A DNA stretch of 64,000 bases from Roseiflexaceae bacterium. Its GTDB lineage: Bacteria > Chloroflexota > Chloroflexia > Chloroflexales > Roseiflexaceae. The position numbers were made by a program, and so were the translations under genes. The stretch lies in contig CANJHS010000003.1 of the NCBI GenBank assembly GCA_947474225.1, forward strand, positions 55,422 through 119,421. The letters are read 5' to 3'. Position 1 is the stretch's first letter. The number at the start of each line of letters is the position of its first letter. The notes beneath the pieces were generated by a model. It was not told where the DNA came from. It ran no database searches and was given only the letters and a program-made list of their open reading frames with translations. Shown here in pieces: positions 1 through 8,096 of this stretch.

Positions 1-25
1 ATACACGTACAAAGAGGAGGGCTCG

Positions 26-175
26 ATGGACAACGTTCCAACAGCACCAATCGCGGACAAGGATGAGTTTTCACCAGTAGGAACGCTCCTATTTGTGATG
101 ATTATGATTCTTGGGTATGTCGTGTATTGGGGCTACATTTGGTTCTTGGTAGTCATCGAACGGGGAGGGAATTGA
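26..175 (+). CDS. cbaD: ba3-type cytochrome c oxidase subunit IIa, small membrane protein
   Basis: 49-residue protein with one hydrophobic helix (about residues 20-43) ending in a short charged tail. In size, single helix and position just before subunit II it matches the subunit IIa (CbaD) of Thermus-type ba3 oxidases, which fills the place of the second helix missing from their subunit II. A strong Shine-Dalgarno AGAGGAGG lies 6 bases before the ATG. The stop is 2 bases before the next start, so the two are probably translationally coupled. Anything further upstream lies outside the window. The assignment rests on context and helix pattern, because such short proteins carry little signature. 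Confidence 0.75.
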   Translation: MDNVPTAPIADKDEFSPVGTLLFVMIMILGYVVYWGYIWFLVVIERGGN

Positions 176-177
176 GT

Positions 178-660
178 ATGCATATTGATCGACTCGAACG
201 GTATTGGATTATTGCAGTGGGGGTCGTGTTTGGGATCTTCGCGGCTGCAATTATCGCTTCTGTGGTTGTGTTTGGCGTCCATTTGCCGAGCCCTGTCGGG
301 CGTATCGACCCTGCCAAAATCGCAGAATCTGAGTTCGCTCATCCTGGGCTGACACAAGACAGCGATCATGCCTACACGCTGCATCTCGTCGCCAAGATGT
401 GGCGCTTTGACGTGGGTTCGAAAGAACCGCAGCCGACCATCAAGCTCCCTGTCGGCAGCAAGCTGACGATTATTGCCACAAGTCTCGATGTCACGCATGG
501 ATTCTATATCGAGCAACACGATGTCAATATGATGCTGCTCCCAGGGCAGATTTCGGAGGTCGTCGTGACGTTCAATAAACCAGGCGTCTACCACATTATT
601 TGTCACGAATATTGCGGCCCTGGACATCAGGCAATGGTCGCGTCCATTGAAATAAGTTAA
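178..660 (+). CDS. cbaB: ba3-type cytochrome c oxidase subunit II (CuA subunit)
   Basis: 160-residue protein: one N-terminal membrane helix (about 10-32) and a cupredoxin domain facing outside. The CuA site is visible as a histidine in THGFYI and the cluster CHEYCGPGHQAM with the two cysteines, histidine and methionine. It accepts electrons from a soluble donor and passes them to subunit I. The frame is open further upstream (to 127), but the ATG at 178 is preceded by GGGAGGGA and gives the compact one-helix form usual for B-type (ba3) oxidases. It lies between subunits IIa and I in one operon. Confidence 0.9.
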   Translation: MHIDRLERYWIIAVGVVFGIFAAAIIASVVVFGVHLPSPVGRIDPAKIAESEFAHPGLTQDSDHAYTLHLVAKMWRFDVGSKEPQPTIKLPVGSKLTIIATSLDVTHGFYIEQHDVNMMLLPGQISEVVVTFNKPGVYHIICHEYCGPGHQAMVASIEIS

Positions 661-669
661 GGCAAAACG

Positions 670-2364
670 ATGCAACAAATAAAACCACAGAACAACGCAG
701 CTGAACTTACCTTTCCCAAAATTGGCCTGTTGAGTTCAGAACAGTGGATTGTCGGCTCGCATGTCCTGACAGGACTCCTGGCCCTGTTGATTGGCATATT
801 TCTCGGACCATTCCAAGTATTCCGTCGCGCTCCCGCACTCAAGTGGGCTATCCCCGTTTTTTCGTACTATTATCAAGCACTCACCGTGCACGGCGTGATG
901 AATGCGCTCTTCTTCACGACCTTTTTTATCGTTGGATTCAGCTACTTCACCGTCATCCGCTCGCTCAAACGCCAGATGTGGAGTACCAAACTGGTCTGGA
1001 TTGCGTACGCATCGATGCTGATTGGCCTTTTGTTGGTTGTCTATGCACTGGTCACCAACCAAGCAAATGTGCTGTACACCTTCTACCCATCGCTGATTGC
1101 CCACCCAGCATTCTACTTGGGCTTAGTGTTATTGATCGTCGGCACCTGGATTGTGACCGCGAATTTATTTTTGACCTACTATCAATGGCGCAAAGAAAAT
1201 CCGCAAGAGCACTTACCGTTAGCCGTATTTGCAACGCTGACGAACTTCGTCCTCTGGTGTGTCGCTTCGCTGGGAGTCGCAATCGAAGTGTTGTTCATGC
1301 TGTTGCCGTTGTCGCTCGGACTGATTACACACACCGACCCACAAGCAGGGCGTGCGCTGTTTTGGTTCTTTGGCCATCCGCTGGTCTACTTTTGGCTATT
1401 GCCGGCCTATACTTCGTGGTATGCGATGTTACCAAAACAGGCCAACAGCAAGATTTTCTCTGATCCATTAGCACGTGTCGCCTTTATTTTGCTGATGATT
1501 TTCTCCATTCCGGTGGGCGTCCATCATATGTTCACTGATCCTGGGGTCAGCGAAGTAATGAAGGGCATTCAAACAGTGTTCACGTTCGTGGTGGCAATCC
1601 CGAGCTTATTGACCGCGTTCAATGTCGGCTCAATGCTCGAGCGTGCTGGTCGGAACCGGGGCGCCAAGGGGCTCTTTGACTGGATGTGGAAGCAAGACTG
1701 GAAGAATCCAGTCATCGCCGCCCAGATTTCGGCAATGCTTTTGTTCATCACAGGCGGCATTACCGGCATAATGAATGCCTCCTTGACGCTCAATATCGCG
1801 CTCCACAACACATCCTGGATCCCGGCCCACTTCCATCAGACACTGGGTGGTGCCGTAACACTCACGTTCATGGGTATCTGCTATTGGTTAATACCCATGA
1901 TTCGTGGTCGTGCACTGTATAGTGTTAAGATTGCACTTTGGCAAGTCCACACTTGGTCAATCGGCATGATGATATTCGGATATAGCTACGGTGCCGCCGG
2001 GTTGCTCGGTGTCCCCCGTCGGACTGACCTTGGTGCAGCACCATATATCAATGCAGACGCTGTCCCATATCTCAATCTGTCGATTGCGAGTGGGGTACTT
2101 CTGCTCATCAGTGCAATCCTCTTCTTTGTCAATGTATTCGGGACCCTCATGCTCTCCAAGCAGCCATTGACCGAAGAAGCACCCATCGATACCTACGTCG
2201 AAACCAAGTCGCCGCTCTGGATGGAAAAGTGGGGGCTCTGGCTGAGTATTGTGGCAATCTTGTGTGTCATCGCATGGGCTCCGGTCTTTATGGAGGTCGT
2301 CGACTTTACGCATGGATTCCAGATCCCTGGCTACAACCCCAACGGTGGTCTCTACAAGCCGTAA
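670..2364 (+). CDS. cbaA: ba3-type cytochrome c oxidase subunit I
   Basis: 564-residue polytopic membrane protein, the catalytic subunit of a proton-pumping oxygen reductase. Visible are the low-spin heme histidine region HGVMNALFF, the CuB motif GHPLVYFWLLPAY with the histidine and the tyrosine four residues on that forms the cross-link, the HH pair in VHHMFTDPG, and the heme ligands in HFHQTLGG. The H-x3-Y arrangement without the D-channel asparagines is typical of B-family high-affinity enzymes. It begins 9 bases after subunit II. Such oxidases work at low oxygen, which fits a phototroph of microbial mats. Confidence 0.95.
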   Translation: MQQIKPQNNAAELTFPKIGLLSSEQWIVGSHVLTGLLALLIGIFLGPFQVFRRAPALKWAIPVFSYYYQALTVHGVMNALFFTTFFIVGFSYFTVIRSLKRQMWSTKLVWIAYASMLIGLLLVVYALVTNQANVLYTFYPSLIAHPAFYLGLVLLIVGTWIVTANLFLTYYQWRKENPQEHLPLAVFATLTNFVLWCVASLGVAIEVLFMLLPLSLGLITHTDPQAGRALFWFFGHPLVYFWLLPAYTSWYAMLPKQANSKIFSDPLARVAFILLMIFSIPVGVHHMFTDPGVSEVMKGIQTVFTFVVAIPSLLTAFNVGSMLERAGRNRGAKGLFDWMWKQDWKNPVIAAQISAMLLFITGGITGIMNASLTLNIALHNTSWIPAHFHQTLGGAVTLTFMGICYWLIPMIRGRALYSVKIALWQVHTWSIGMMIFGYSYGAAGLLGVPRRTDLGAAPYINADAVPYLNLSIASGVLLLISAILFFVNVFGTLMLSKQPLTEEAPIDTYVETKSPLWMEKWGLWLSIVAILCVIAWAPVFMEVVDFTHGFQIPGYNPNGGLYKP

Positions 2365-2376
2365 CGATTACACACA

Positions 2377-2402
2377 GCGGAGGGGTGTTCGCACTCCTCC
2401 GC
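2377..2402 (+). other. Stem-loop with TTCG loop between cbaA and the next gene
   Basis: An 11-bp stem (one G.U pair) closes a TTCG tetraloop 12 bases after the cbaA stop. No T-tract follows, so it is more likely an RNA-stabilising or processing element within the operon than a complete terminator. Confidence 0.5.
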
Positions 2403-2415
2403 AAGGAATATCGCT

Positions 2416-2685
2416 GTGTTGAAAAAACTCACCCCACACGAATTCGCACTCCAAATCGCAGCAGCGGCGAGCTGGGGGTTGGCTGTCTGTAGCATCCTCT
2501 TTGCGTATGCCTATGCAAGCGATATCGCTGCCATCCTGGCCTCGCCCGCTCAAATCTGGGGGTTTGTGTGTGGCGTCCCACTCCAGAGCAACTCCACCAT
2601 TCCCGTGTTGGTTGGAACAAGCATCTTCGGCGTCTGTAGCGGAAGTGTCCTCCTGTACGTTCGACAGCGTGCAATTGCTGCCTGA
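2416..2685 (+). CDS. Small hypothetical membrane protein of the oxidase operon
   Basis: 89-residue protein starting at GTG with AAGGA 8 bases upstream. Two hydrophobic segments are visible (about residues 10-35 and 57-82), separated by a short loop. I do not recognise a family. It follows subunit I by 51 bases in the same direction and is closed by a hairpin with T-run at 2717-2747, so it is probably the last gene of the cba operon. A role as accessory or assembly factor of the oxidase is a guess from position only. Confidence 0.6.
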   Translation: MLKKLTPHEFALQIAAAASWGLAVCSILFAYAYASDIAAILASPAQIWGFVCGVPLQSNSTIPVLVGTSIFGVCSGSVLLYVRQRAIAA

Positions 2686-2711
2686 CCATACATTGGCGTT
2701 TGGCATATGAT
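2682..2711 (+). promoter_or_regulatory. Putative promoter of the DtxR-type regulator
   Basis: A -10 box TATGAT (2706-2711) is preceded after 18 bases by a weak -35 box CTGACC (2682-2687). The predicted start of transcription falls at or just before the inverted repeat at 2717-2744. Confidence 0.4.
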
Positions 2712-2716
2712 AGACT

Positions 2717-2747
2717 ACAGGCACGGCGATACGCCGTGACCTGTTTT
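2717..2747 (+). terminator. Inverted repeat with T-run: terminator of the cba operon and/or operator
   Basis: Arms ACAGG-CACGGCG and CGCCGTG-A-CCTGT pair over 12 bp with one bulged A and a 3-base loop, followed by TTTT. It can end the cba operon transcript. It also lies in the leader of the metal-dependent regulator, where autoregulatory operators of this family often sit. Both roles are possible. Confidence 0.55.
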
Positions 2748-2768
2748 GGCAGTATCTGTGAGGTCACC

Positions 2769-3473
2769 ATGGCAGCAGACGTCAGTCGTCCCGCGACAGT
2801 CACCCATGCGATGGAAGACTATCTCAAGACTATTTATGAACTCTCGCAGGACCAAGCACAGGTCACCACATCGCGTCTTGCCGAACGGATGAACGTGCGC
2901 CCGGCTTCGGCTACCGGCATGCTCAAAACTCTGGCGGAGCTACACCTCGTTGCCCATACCCGCTATTATGGGGTGAGTCTCACCCCTGCTGGGGAACGGG
3001 TAGCACTCGAAATTTTGCGCCATCATCGACTCATAGAGCGATACCTCGTCGAAGCACTAGGATTTGGCTGGGACGAGGTCCACGACGAAGCAGACCGCCT
3101 CGAGCATGTTATCTCTGAGAAGTTCGAAGCGCGCATTGCCACGTTATTAGGCAATCCAACCACTGACCCCCACGGCGCTCCTATTCCGGCGATGGACGGC
3201 ACCATGCCTGCGTATAGCTCGCTGAGCCTTGCGGATGTGCGTGCTGGCAACAAATATATGATTACCCGTGTGCGCGGCGATAAATACCCAGAGCGACTCA
3301 AATATCTCGAATCACTCGGTCTGGTGCCTGGCAAAACCGTTATCGTCGACACATTTGCTCCTTTCGACGGTCCACTGTCCATTTCCGTGGATGGGGCATC
3401 TGTCGCTATCGACCGTCGCATGGCCGTCATGATTGCAGTACAAGATACCAATGATTCGTCCCCTCCCGCCTGA
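2769..3473 (+). CDS. DtxR/MntR-family metal-dependent transcriptional regulator
   Basis: 234 residues: N-terminal winged helix (about 1-70), a dimerisation and metal-binding domain containing HDEADRLEHVIS, and a C-terminal FeoA/SH3-like domain. In DtxR/IdeR the ligand set is Cys-Glu-His. Here the cysteine is replaced by aspartate (EADRLEH), which resembles the Mn-sensing MntR branch, so manganese (or iron) homeostasis is the likely signal. The frame is open to a TTG at 2700, but ATG 2769 has GAGG upstream and starts at the usual domain boundary. It follows the oxidase operon, and the next gene overlaps its end. Confidence 0.85.
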   Translation: MAADVSRPATVTHAMEDYLKTIYELSQDQAQVTTSRLAERMNVRPASATGMLKTLAELHLVAHTRYYGVSLTPAGERVALEILRHHRLIERYLVEALGFGWDEVHDEADRLEHVISEKFEARIATLLGNPTTDPHGAPIPAMDGTMPAYSSLSLADVRAGNKYMITRVRGDKYPERLKYLESLGLVPGKTVIVDTFAPFDGPLSISVDGASVAIDRRMAVMIAVQDTNDSSPPA

Positions 3474-4386
3474 ATTCATCTCCACAATGAGCAACCTCTA
3501 CGGCCAGCGGGGTACCGACTGGTGTACGACTATTGGTATGCACCTCGCAAAACTCGCGGTGCAATGGGATCTGTCGCTCGGGGATGCCTTCCCGTTGAGT
3601 TATAACTATGTCTGCACTGCAACAATTACAAAAACACAACGCGCCGTCGTGCTCAAAACTGCCCCCGCGAACCCAGATTTCGACACCGAAGTCGCGATGC
3701 TCCAGCACTATGGCGGTCGCAGTGCGGTCGAAATTATCGCCGTCGATGATCACGCTACAGCCCTGCTCATCGCACGCGCAGACCCAGGTATACGTTTGGT
3801 AGACAGTGGGCTCCACGATGATGAACAGACGGGGATTGCTGCGCAGCTTATGCGAGCATCTTGGTATCCCAAATCTTCCGTCCTCAATTTGCCAACAATA
3901 GTGAGTCAAGTAGGAATATTGTCGACACTCTCCACCGACCACCCTGCTGCAGTCGCACTGTTGGGCAGCAGTCATCTCCTTACTGCTGTCAGGTTGTGTG
4001 CACAATTACAACGTCCGGATGTTGGGGTGCCTCTGCATGGCGATTTACACCACGAAAACATCCTGCAACACGGTTCTCAGTGGCTCATCATTGACCCCAA
4101 AGGCATCATCGGCAACCCTGCGGCGGAGTGTGCTGCATTCCTCCGCAACCCAGGCCGACTGCTCGATAGTGGCATAGACGTCGTCGCACTGACAATACGC
4201 CGTATTGACATTTTTCATCAGATTCTCGGGGTCCCCGCTGCTGAGATTGCCGGATGGAATTACGTACTGATGGTACTCTCGGCGTGGTGGTGCTACGAAG
4301 AAGAACACACCATCCACCGTCGCGTGTTGGGGTACATCGACGCATTTGCGCATGTCGCAGCACACTACGGAGTCATTGCAGCATAA
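3451..4386 (+). CDS. APH-type kinase (aminoglycoside/hydroxyurea phosphotransferase-like)
   Basis: 311 residues with the protein-kinase-like fold of the APH(6)/hydroxyurea-kinase group. The catalytic loop HGDLHHENIL and the metal-binding stretch IDPKGIIGNP are intact, so it should be an active kinase transferring phosphate from ATP to a small molecule. The substrate is not readable; antibiotic resistance should not be assumed, because many such genes are housekeeping kinases. ATG 3451 overlaps the regulator gene by 23 bases; ATG 3487 is the alternative and neither has a clear Shine-Dalgarno. The overlap suggests coupled translation with the DtxR-type gene. Confidence 0.75.
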   Translation: MIRPLPPEFISTMSNLYGQRGTDWCTTIGMHLAKLAVQWDLSLGDAFPLSYNYVCTATITKTQRAVVLKTAPANPDFDTEVAMLQHYGGRSAVEIIAVDDHATALLIARADPGIRLVDSGLHDDEQTGIAAQLMRASWYPKSSVLNLPTIVSQVGILSTLSTDHPAAVALLGSSHLLTAVRLCAQLQRPDVGVPLHGDLHHENILQHGSQWLIIDPKGIIGNPAAECAAFLRNPGRLLDSGIDVVALTIRRIDIFHQILGVPAAEIAGWNYVLMVLSAWWCYEEEHTIHRRVLGYIDAFAHVAAHYGVIAA

Positions 4387-4419
4387 AAAAACCGGCGTAC
4401 GGTACATTCGTACGCCGGG
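4385..4419 (-). terminator. Terminator between convergent genes
   Basis: A 10-bp perfect stem (CCGGCGTACG with its complement, 7-base loop) lies between convergent genes. The A-run on its left reads as a T-run for minus-strand transcripts of the protease, so it mainly serves that gene; it may also stop the kinase transcript. Confidence 0.8.
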
Positions 4420-4433
4420 TTCTGCGTGCTGCG

Positions 4434-5267
4434 TCAATAAGTGAGTTTTGCTTGTGTTTTGATCCACGGATAGACTTCACGGATACTGGTATAAACCCCA
4501 GGATACAGCTTCAATGCACACCCTTCCCCCCAACTGACAATCCCTATTTGGATTTTTGTGGTACCTTGCGGAGCAACGAGCGGACCACCACTATCACCTT
4601 GGCACGAATCTTTGCCGCCTTTAGTGTACCCAGCGCAGACCATCCGATTACTAATCTCACCGCCATAAAACGTATTGCAGGCAGCGTTTGAGACAATCGG
4701 TACCTGAACCTTGCGCAAAACATTTGATACATCGCCGTCGCTTGTTGTCGTGCCCCAACCCGAGACAGTTGCGAGTGTTCCGCTTGCATACAGCGGATTG
4801 TAGGGTGCTAGCTTTGTGGCAAGTTTGATCACCTTCACCCCGACACTCGGAGTAACGGCAGTTTTGAGTTTGAGTACTGCAACGTCATAATCATACGTAT
4901 TTGCGTCATATCTTGGATGGACAGCCACACTTGCGACCAATCGCTTTTGGAAGTACGGGTTGAGACTGTTGAGTGCTAACGAATTCATATTCTGCAGACC
5001 TGCATATATCTCAAACTCAGAAGGAGCATACGGAGCGCCTGAATCGTCTACCGAGCAGTGCGCTGCGGTCATTACATATTGGTTTGCGATAAGTGACCCG
5101 CCACACATATACCCCCCTGCGAGTACAAGCACTTGGTACGGGAACTCAGCCTTGGCAGCAACGGATCCGCCGACAATTGACGGACGAACACTCATTTGTG
5201 CGTGTGCAGCAGGGAGACGCTGTGACAGTGCAAAAACCACGAAAAAGAACAGTATCAGTCGCTTCAT
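4434..5267 (-). CDS. Secreted trypsin-like serine protease (S1A)
   Basis: 277 residues with a signal peptide (MKRLILFFFVVFAL to AHA), a short propeptide and the activation site IVGG. The catalytic triad is present: His in TAAHC, Asp in YDYDVAVL, Ser in GDSGGP. The aspartate seven residues before the serine in KDSCQGDSGG predicts trypsin-like cleavage after Lys/Arg. Paired cysteines match S1A disulfides. ATG 5267 is preferred over the TTG at 5282 because GAAAGAGGG precedes it. It is adjacent to a second protease of the same family and direction. Confidence 0.92.
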   Translation of the reverse strand: MKRLILFFFVVFALSQRLPAAHAQMSVRPSIVGGSVAAKAEFPYQVLVLAGGYMCGGSLIANQYVMTAAHCSVDDSGAPYAPSEFEIYAGLQNMNSLALNSLNPYFQKRLVASVAVHPRYDANTYDYDVAVLKLKTAVTPSVGVKVIKLATKLAPYNPLYASGTLATVSGWGTTTSDGDVSNVLRKVQVPIVSNAACNTFYGGEISNRMVCAGYTKGGKDSCQGDSGGPLVAPQGTTKIQIGIVSWGEGCALKLYPGVYTSIREVYPWIKTQAKLTY

Positions 5268-5363
5268 CGAACCCTCTTTCAATGCATCATGCGTTCATGT
5301 ATTACAGACGATGTCACTTGTGAATTCGTTCAATTCTGATGAAGTCCCTTTTCTACCCCATCA

Positions 5364-7205
5364 CTAGCGTGTTCGTGTGGGTGTCCGAGTTTTTTTTGCA
5401 TCAAAAGCCGCAGACCCTAACACCAGCACGCTGCCATTGCGCATACCGATGACGCTATTACGCTTGCCTGCAGCAATCGAAACAGCATTCGAGGTTACCG
5501 GAATATCGAGCTGCCCATCACTATTTCGACCCCAACCGACCACCGCGCCATTGCGTTTGAGTGCGAGCGAAAACGCATTCCCGGCACTAATCGCATACAC
5601 ATCCTTCAAACCGAGTGGGGCTTTCGCCTGACCGTAGGTATTCCCTCCCCACCCAATAACCGTTCCCGAATCGGTAAGCGCTAGGGCATGATTCGTACCT
5701 GCGCTGATTGCAACGATGTGCGTACGCGCTGCTGATGGGATGTTGGTTTGTCCCATGGAGTTACTGCCCCACCCGACAACTTCGCCGCTGCTTTTGAGTG
5801 CGAGCGAGTACCCAGTTCCTGCGGACACTGCCAAAACACCCGTCAGCCCGGCGGGTTTGCTACTACACTGTTTGGTCGAATCACTGCCCCAGCAGAGCAC
5901 TGTGCCGCTCTTGAGTGCCAATACATGACTCGATCCTGCCGAAATCTGAGACACGCCAGATTGCGCAGCAACAGGAATATCCAGCTGCTCGAAGTCATTT
6001 GCCCCCCAGCCGTAGACTTGCCCCCCACGACTCAGGGCAATAGTGTAATTATTGCCCGTTGCAACATCGTTAAACAACACATGTGACAGACGTAACGGAA
6101 TTGCAGATTGTCCCTTCGCGTTGAATCCCCACGACACAAGCGCACCGTTGTAGAGCGCGGCTACAGAAAACGACCCACCGCTGGCAACCCGTTTGAACGC
6201 TATGGGAAGTGGCGTAGGGGTGTTGGTGGGAGTCGGTGTAGGAGTGGACGTGCGGGTCGGCATAGGACTGGGTATAGACGTTGGGGTTCGCGATGGAATC
6301 GGTCTGTGTGTGGCAGTCGGAGGAATTGTTGCGGTAGGAGTGAGTGACGGGGTAAGGGTCAAGACCGGCCCGCGTGACCCCGTGTATGAGGAAATCCAGC
6401 TTTCAAAGAAGGATACCCGCGTATAAATCCCTGGATACTCAAGGAATGCACATCCTTCCCCTGAACTGACGATACCAATCACGGTAAAAACCCCATTTTG
6501 AATGGCAAAAAGTGGTCCACCGCTGTCTCCCTGACAGGAGTCAATTCCCCCATTGGTAAAATCACCAGCGCAGACCATTCGGCTGGTGATTGGTTGGGGT
6601 GAGGGAAGGAGGAGGTACTTATCATCACAGTGTGCATTGTTGACAATGGGAACAGTAACTTTGAGCAGTTTTGACGCGAGGCTTCCTCCATAGGACGTTG
6701 TGCCCCAGCCAGCCACCGTCACACGTGCACCATCAGCATACAGAGCAGCAGAGGATGGCAGTACCGCAAGTGCCGCAATGCCGACTTGGCCGGTCATGTT
6801 GATCGGTGTTACAAGCTCGAGTAATGCAATATCGTAATCGTAGATTGATTCATCATACGAGGGATGCACGATGATTCTTTTTATGGCACTGGTCTGAACA
6901 TACGGATTGGTACCGGACCTGCTGTGCATCCCCATAGCCACGCTGTAGGTCGAATTCCCCACAACAGTCCCATAATTTACGAAACAATGAGCCGCAGACA
7001 TCACCCATGTCGGGCTTATGAGTGTCCCACCGCAGCGATGTGACGAAGAAGTGGAATTATAAATCTGCGCCATAAAAGGGAATTCATTCGGCGTGGCCTC
7101 GGTTCCCCCTACGATATTTGGTGTATACAGATTTTCTGCATGCGCCGGGAAGTTCCAGCCCACCAGAACAGCAATTAGTAAAAGGGATAGTACAAAACTG
7201 CGCAT
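5364..7205 (-). CDS. Secreted trypsin-like protease fused to an RCC1-type beta-propeller
   Basis: 613 residues in three parts. Residues 1-23 are a signal peptide. About 30-266 form an S1A protease with IVGG, SAAHC, YDYDIALL and GDSGGP, again with the trypsin-type aspartate (DSCQGDSGG). About 270-335 is a threonine/proline linker. About 340-600 hold seven RCC1-like repeats of the form ALxxxGxVxGWGxNxxGQ. The propeller may bind a cell-surface or polymeric target and hold the protease there. A basic KKTRTPTRTR tail ends the protein. The start at ATG 7205 has only a weak GAG upstream. It lies 96 bases before the smaller paralogous protease. Confidence 0.9.
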   Translation of the reverse strand: MRSFVLSLLLIAVLVGWNFPAHAENLYTPNIVGGTEATPNEFPFMAQIYNSTSSSHRCGGTLISPTWVMSAAHCFVNYGTVVGNSTYSVAMGMHSRSGTNPYVQTSAIKRIIVHPSYDESIYDYDIALLELVTPINMTGQVGIAALAVLPSSAALYADGARVTVAGWGTTSYGGSLASKLLKVTVPIVNNAHCDDKYLLLPSPQPITSRMVCAGDFTNGGIDSCQGDSGGPLFAIQNGVFTVIGIVSSGEGCAFLEYPGIYTRVSFFESWISSYTGSRGPVLTLTPSLTPTATIPPTATHRPIPSRTPTSIPSPMPTRTSTPTPTPTNTPTPLPIAFKRVASGGSFSVAALYNGALVSWGFNAKGQSAIPLRLSHVLFNDVATGNNYTIALSRGGQVYGWGANDFEQLDIPVAAQSGVSQISAGSSHVLALKSGTVLCWGSDSTKQCSSKPAGLTGVLAVSAGTGYSLALKSSGEVVGWGSNSMGQTNIPSAARTHIVAISAGTNHALALTDSGTVIGWGGNTYGQAKAPLGLKDVYAISAGNAFSLALKRNGAVVGWGRNSDGQLDIPVTSNAVSIAAGKRNSVIGMRNGSVLVLGSAAFDAKKTRTPTRTR

Positions 7206-7315
7206 GCGATAAACTCGTTAGAGTGAGTATCACTATCTTACACCCGGTATGCGCGGGATACTCGGACAAGACCTGAATTCTCGAGGAGTAGTTCCGTAGC
7301 CTGACAGTACCTCCA

Positions 7316-7344
7316 TTGCGTATCTGACTGGGATTGTGTATGCT
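7316..7344 (+). promoter_or_regulatory. Promoter of the acidic hypothetical gene
   Basis: -35 TTGCGT (7316-7321), 17-base spacer, -10 TATGCT (7339-7344). Transcription would begin near 7351, which excludes the upstream in-frame codons and supports GTG 7381 as start. Confidence 0.6.
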
Positions 7345-7380
7345 TATACGGTTATGCATACACCCATAGAGGAGCCTCTT

Positions 7381-8046
7381 GTGAGCAATAAATCTCAATC
7401 ACCGCGCTTTGACGAGCAGGATTATGAATTAAATCTCGTTGTCGGTTCGATTTTCACCGTGACTCCTCAAGAAGACCGTGCTGCGTTTGAAGTAGAACGT
7501 GAATGGGTCCAAGAGATTCAAGATCTCCTCCGTAGTGAAGAGATTATCATCGACCTAATGGCAAATCCCGGCACCAACATCTGGGAGGGAGGGATTCGTC
7601 ACGGGGTTGATCTCGATCGACTTTGTCTCGTTGCCGCTTATCTCGAAAACGGCAAAGACTTCCAAGCGATTTTGAATCGCCCATCCAAAGAAGAAGATGA
7701 TGTTGATCCGCTCCTCGAACAAATTTGGGAAGACGAGATTGATACGCAGTTCCCTCATCTCATCAAGCATCAAGCGATTGATGGGTATTACCTGCCCATT
7801 GACTTCCCCGAGCCCATTTGGTTTTTGCCCGAAGCGGATGCAGAAGGCGAAGATCCCGAAGAAGATGATGTCGAACTCTTTTCGTTTGGCTCAGCACCTG
7901 CCCTATTGCGGGAGCTGCACATGCTCCGTGGGTTGATGCAGCAATTTGACGTATCACCCAAACATGCAACCATGAAGTGCCTGAGCGCACTCATGGAAGG
8001 TGCCCAGATGAGCGTCAATACCGATTTGCCGATGTTGATTTGGTAG
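7381..8046 (+). CDS. Acidic hypothetical protein
   Basis: 221 residues, no signal peptide or membrane helix, rich in Glu and Asp, with an acidic stretch EGEDPEEDDVE near residues 155-170. I do not recognise a domain. Start GTG 7381 is chosen because GAGGAG ends 4 bases before it and a promoter lies at 7316-7344; the longer frame from 7336 begins inside that promoter. It is followed by miaB, which has its own promoter. Confidence 0.7.
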   Translation: MSNKSQSPRFDEQDYELNLVVGSIFTVTPQEDRAAFEVEREWVQEIQDLLRSEEIIIDLMANPGTNIWEGGIRHGVDLDRLCLVAAYLENGKDFQAILNRPSKEEDDVDPLLEQIWEDEIDTQFPHLIKHQAIDGYYLPIDFPEPIWFLPEADAEGEDPEEDDVELFSFGSAPALLRELHMLRGLMQQFDVSPKHATMKCLSALMEGAQMSVNTDLPMLIW

Positions 8047-8062
8047 TCGAGACGCTGACCTG

Positions 8063-8071
8063 TGCTATACT
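8063..8071 (+). promoter_or_regulatory. Extended -10 promoter of miaB
   Basis: TGC followed by TATACT (8066-8071) is an extended -10 element 25 bases before the miaB start. No good -35 box is seen at the usual distance. Confidence 0.55.
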
Positions 8072-8096
8072 TCTCTTTTAGTAGTATCGAGCAAGG

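Noticed and set aside
744..1463. Open frame of 239 codons inside cbaA
   Set aside because: Another frame of a certain oxidase gene, rich in Arg, His and Cys, without ribosome-binding site.
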